Assembly (NCBI GenBank): GCA_937916345.1
Contig: CALFUE010000111.1
Location: 1-7,428 of the forward strand
Length of the DNA: 7,428 nucleotides
Source: an uncultured bacterium
Lineage (GTDB): Bacteria; Bacillota; Clostridia; Lachnospirales; Lachnospiraceae
Direction of reading: 5' to 3'
A program made the position numbers and the translations under genes. The notes beneath the pieces were generated by a model. It worked only from the letters and a program-made list of their open reading frames with translations. It was not told the origin of the DNA and ran no database searches. Of the stretch, positions 6,374 to 7,428 are shown one piece after another (within the stretch, counting starts at the first letter, position 1; the number at the start of each line of letters is the position of its first letter).

Positions 6374-7428
6374 GTGATCTGATGACAAGAGTACCGATAA
6401 AGGAGCAGGATCCAAAGGTTCGTGCCACCAATTTTGAGGAGGTGTGCCTGGGTTACGACAGAGATGAAGCGATCTCCGAGGCCGGTCGCTGCCTGAACTG
6501 CAAGAATCCCCGATGTGTTGATGGCTGTCCTGTATCGATTAATATTCCCGCTTTTATCGAGAAATTAAAAAATGACGATGTAAAGGGATCCTATGATATC
6601 ATATCCGAATCCTCCAGCCTGCCGGCTGTCTGCGGTCGTGTGTGCCCACAGGAGTCACAGTGCGAGGGCAGGTGCATCAGAGGAATAAAGGGCGACGCCG
6701 TAGCAATAGGAAAGCTGGAGCGCTTTGTGGCTGATCAGGCAAAGAAGGACGGCATAAAGCCAAAGGGCCCGGAGAAAAAAAACGGCAGAAAAGTTGCTGT
6801 CATCGGGGCTGGTCCAGCAGGACTGACATGTGCAGGAGATCTGGCAAAGCTGGGCTACGAGGTGACGATATTTGAGGCACTGCATCAGCCTGGCGGAGTG
6901 CTTTCCTACGGTATTCCGGAATTCCGTCTGCCCAAGAGCGCAGTCGTGGATGCGGAGATCGATAATGTCAAGAGCCTCGGCGTAAAGATCGAGACTGATG
7001 TGGTAGTCGGAAAGGCAGTCACCGTGGATGCCTTGATGGAAAAGGAGGGCTTTGAGGCGGTGTTCATCGGGTCCGGAGCCGGACTTCCTAGATTTATGAA
7101 CATTCCGGGAGAGCAGGCTTGCGGCGTGTTTTCCGCAAATGAGTTTTTGACCAGGTCAAATCTTATGAAGGCCTACAGGGATGATTACGACACCCCCATC
7201 TACCGCGGAAAAAAGGTTATCGTGGTAGGCGGCGGAAATGTTGCCATGGACGCTGCCAGAACTGCCCTTCGCCTTGGGGCGGAGGTGCATGTGGTATACA
7301 GGCGAAGTGAGGAGGAGCTTCCGGCAAGAGCTGAGGAGGTACATCACGCAAAGGAGGAGGGGATTATATTTGATCTGCTCCAGAATCCCGTGGAGATACT
7401 TACCGATGAGAACGGATGGGTCAGAGGA
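6370..7428 (+). CDS. nfnB: NADH-dependent ferredoxin:NADP+ oxidoreductase large subunit NfnB, 5' part (GltD-like flavoprotein)
   Basis: NfnB holds the bifurcating FAD, the NADPH site and two [4Fe-4S] clusters that pass electrons to ferredoxin. The frame stays open to the end of the window, giving 353 residues of a family usually near 460-470, so the C-terminal FAD-binding end is outside. Two cysteine clusters occur at the N-terminus: C41, C44, C49, C53 (CLNCKNPRCVDGCP) and C88, C92, C98, C102 (CGRVCPQESQCEGRC). The FAD Rossmann motif is VIGAGPAG (144-151), followed by the GGVLSYGIPEFRLP segment typical of GltD-type proteins. The NADPH motif is VVGGGNVAMD (285-294), with RR at 311-312 suited to the 2'-phosphate. 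By itself the protein could be read as glutamate synthase small subunit (GltD), but the coupled NfnA gene directly upstream, and no large glutamate synthase subunit in view, favour NfnB. Confidence 0.93.
   Translation, partial: MSDLMTRVPIKEQDPKVRATNFEEVCLGYDRDEAISEAGRCLNCKNPRCVDGCPVSINIPAFIEKLKNDDVKGSYDIISESSSLPAVCGRVCPQESQCEGRCIRGIKGDAVAIGKLERFVADQAKKDGIKPKGPEKKNGRKVAVIGAGPAGLTCAGDLAKLGYEVTIFEALHQPGGVLSYGIPEFRLPKSAVVDAEIDNVKSLGVKIETDVVVGKAVTVDALMEKEGFEAVFIGSGAGLPRFMNIPGEQACGVFSANEFLTRSNLMKAYRDDYDTPIYRGKKVIVVGGGNVAMDAARTALRLGAEVHVVYRRSEEELPARAEEVHHAKEEGIIFDLLQNPVEILTDENGWVRG

Noticed and set aside
6370..7428. Reading the last gene as glutamate synthase small subunit GltD
   Set aside because: The folds are alike, but the gene overlaps nfnA by ATGA and no large glutamate synthase subunit is in view, so NfnB fits better.

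Overview
The window looks like a chromosomal segment of a low-to-mid GC Gram-positive anaerobe, most likely a clostridial Firmicute of the Lachnospiraceae type. The basis is the FtsZ and ArgS style, AGGAGG-type ribosome binding sites before almost every gene, frequent AGA/AGG and ATA codons, and an NfnAB-type flavoprotein pair typical of fermentative anaerobes. The family-level placement is inference from protein character; no database search was run.

All genes lie on the + strand. (1) 1-1101: 3' part of ftsZ (cell-division tubulin homologue; 5' end outside the window). (2) 1102-1171: short spacer with an 11-bp perfect hairpin (1122-1148), a possible weak terminator. (3) 1172-1603: an unrecognised 143-residue charged, probably coiled-coil protein. 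(4) 1614-3383: argS, arginyl-tRNA synthetase, complete. (5) 3401-4498: a CobW/G3E-family metal-chaperone GTPase with CxCC and a 31-histidine insert encoded by a 48-bp tandem repeat. (6) 4512-5462: a second, divergent G3E-like P-loop protein that lacks CxCC and appears fused to a YcgQ/DUF1980 (TIGR03943-type) C-terminal domain. (7) 5486-6373: nfnA, FAD/[2Fe-2S] subunit of NADH-dependent ferredoxin:NADP+ oxidoreductase. (8) 6370-7428: 5' part of nfnB, the large FAD/[4Fe-4S] subunit, running off the window.

Genes 3 to 8 are tightly packed (gaps of 10, 17, 13 and 23 bp, then a 4-bp ATGA overlap), so they could be read as one transcript, although no promoter was identified. The functions fall into three groups: division and translation housekeeping (ftsZ, argS), metal handling (the two G3E proteins) and redox balancing (nfnAB).

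The most interesting part is the pair of G3E proteins at 3401-5462. One has the metal-binding CxCC motif and a very large His/Asp/Glu metal-buffer loop. The other has kept the P-loop, lost the CxCC and EPSG motifs, and carries a domain otherwise known from a two-component putative permease system (YcgR/YcgQ), with no permease gene in view.
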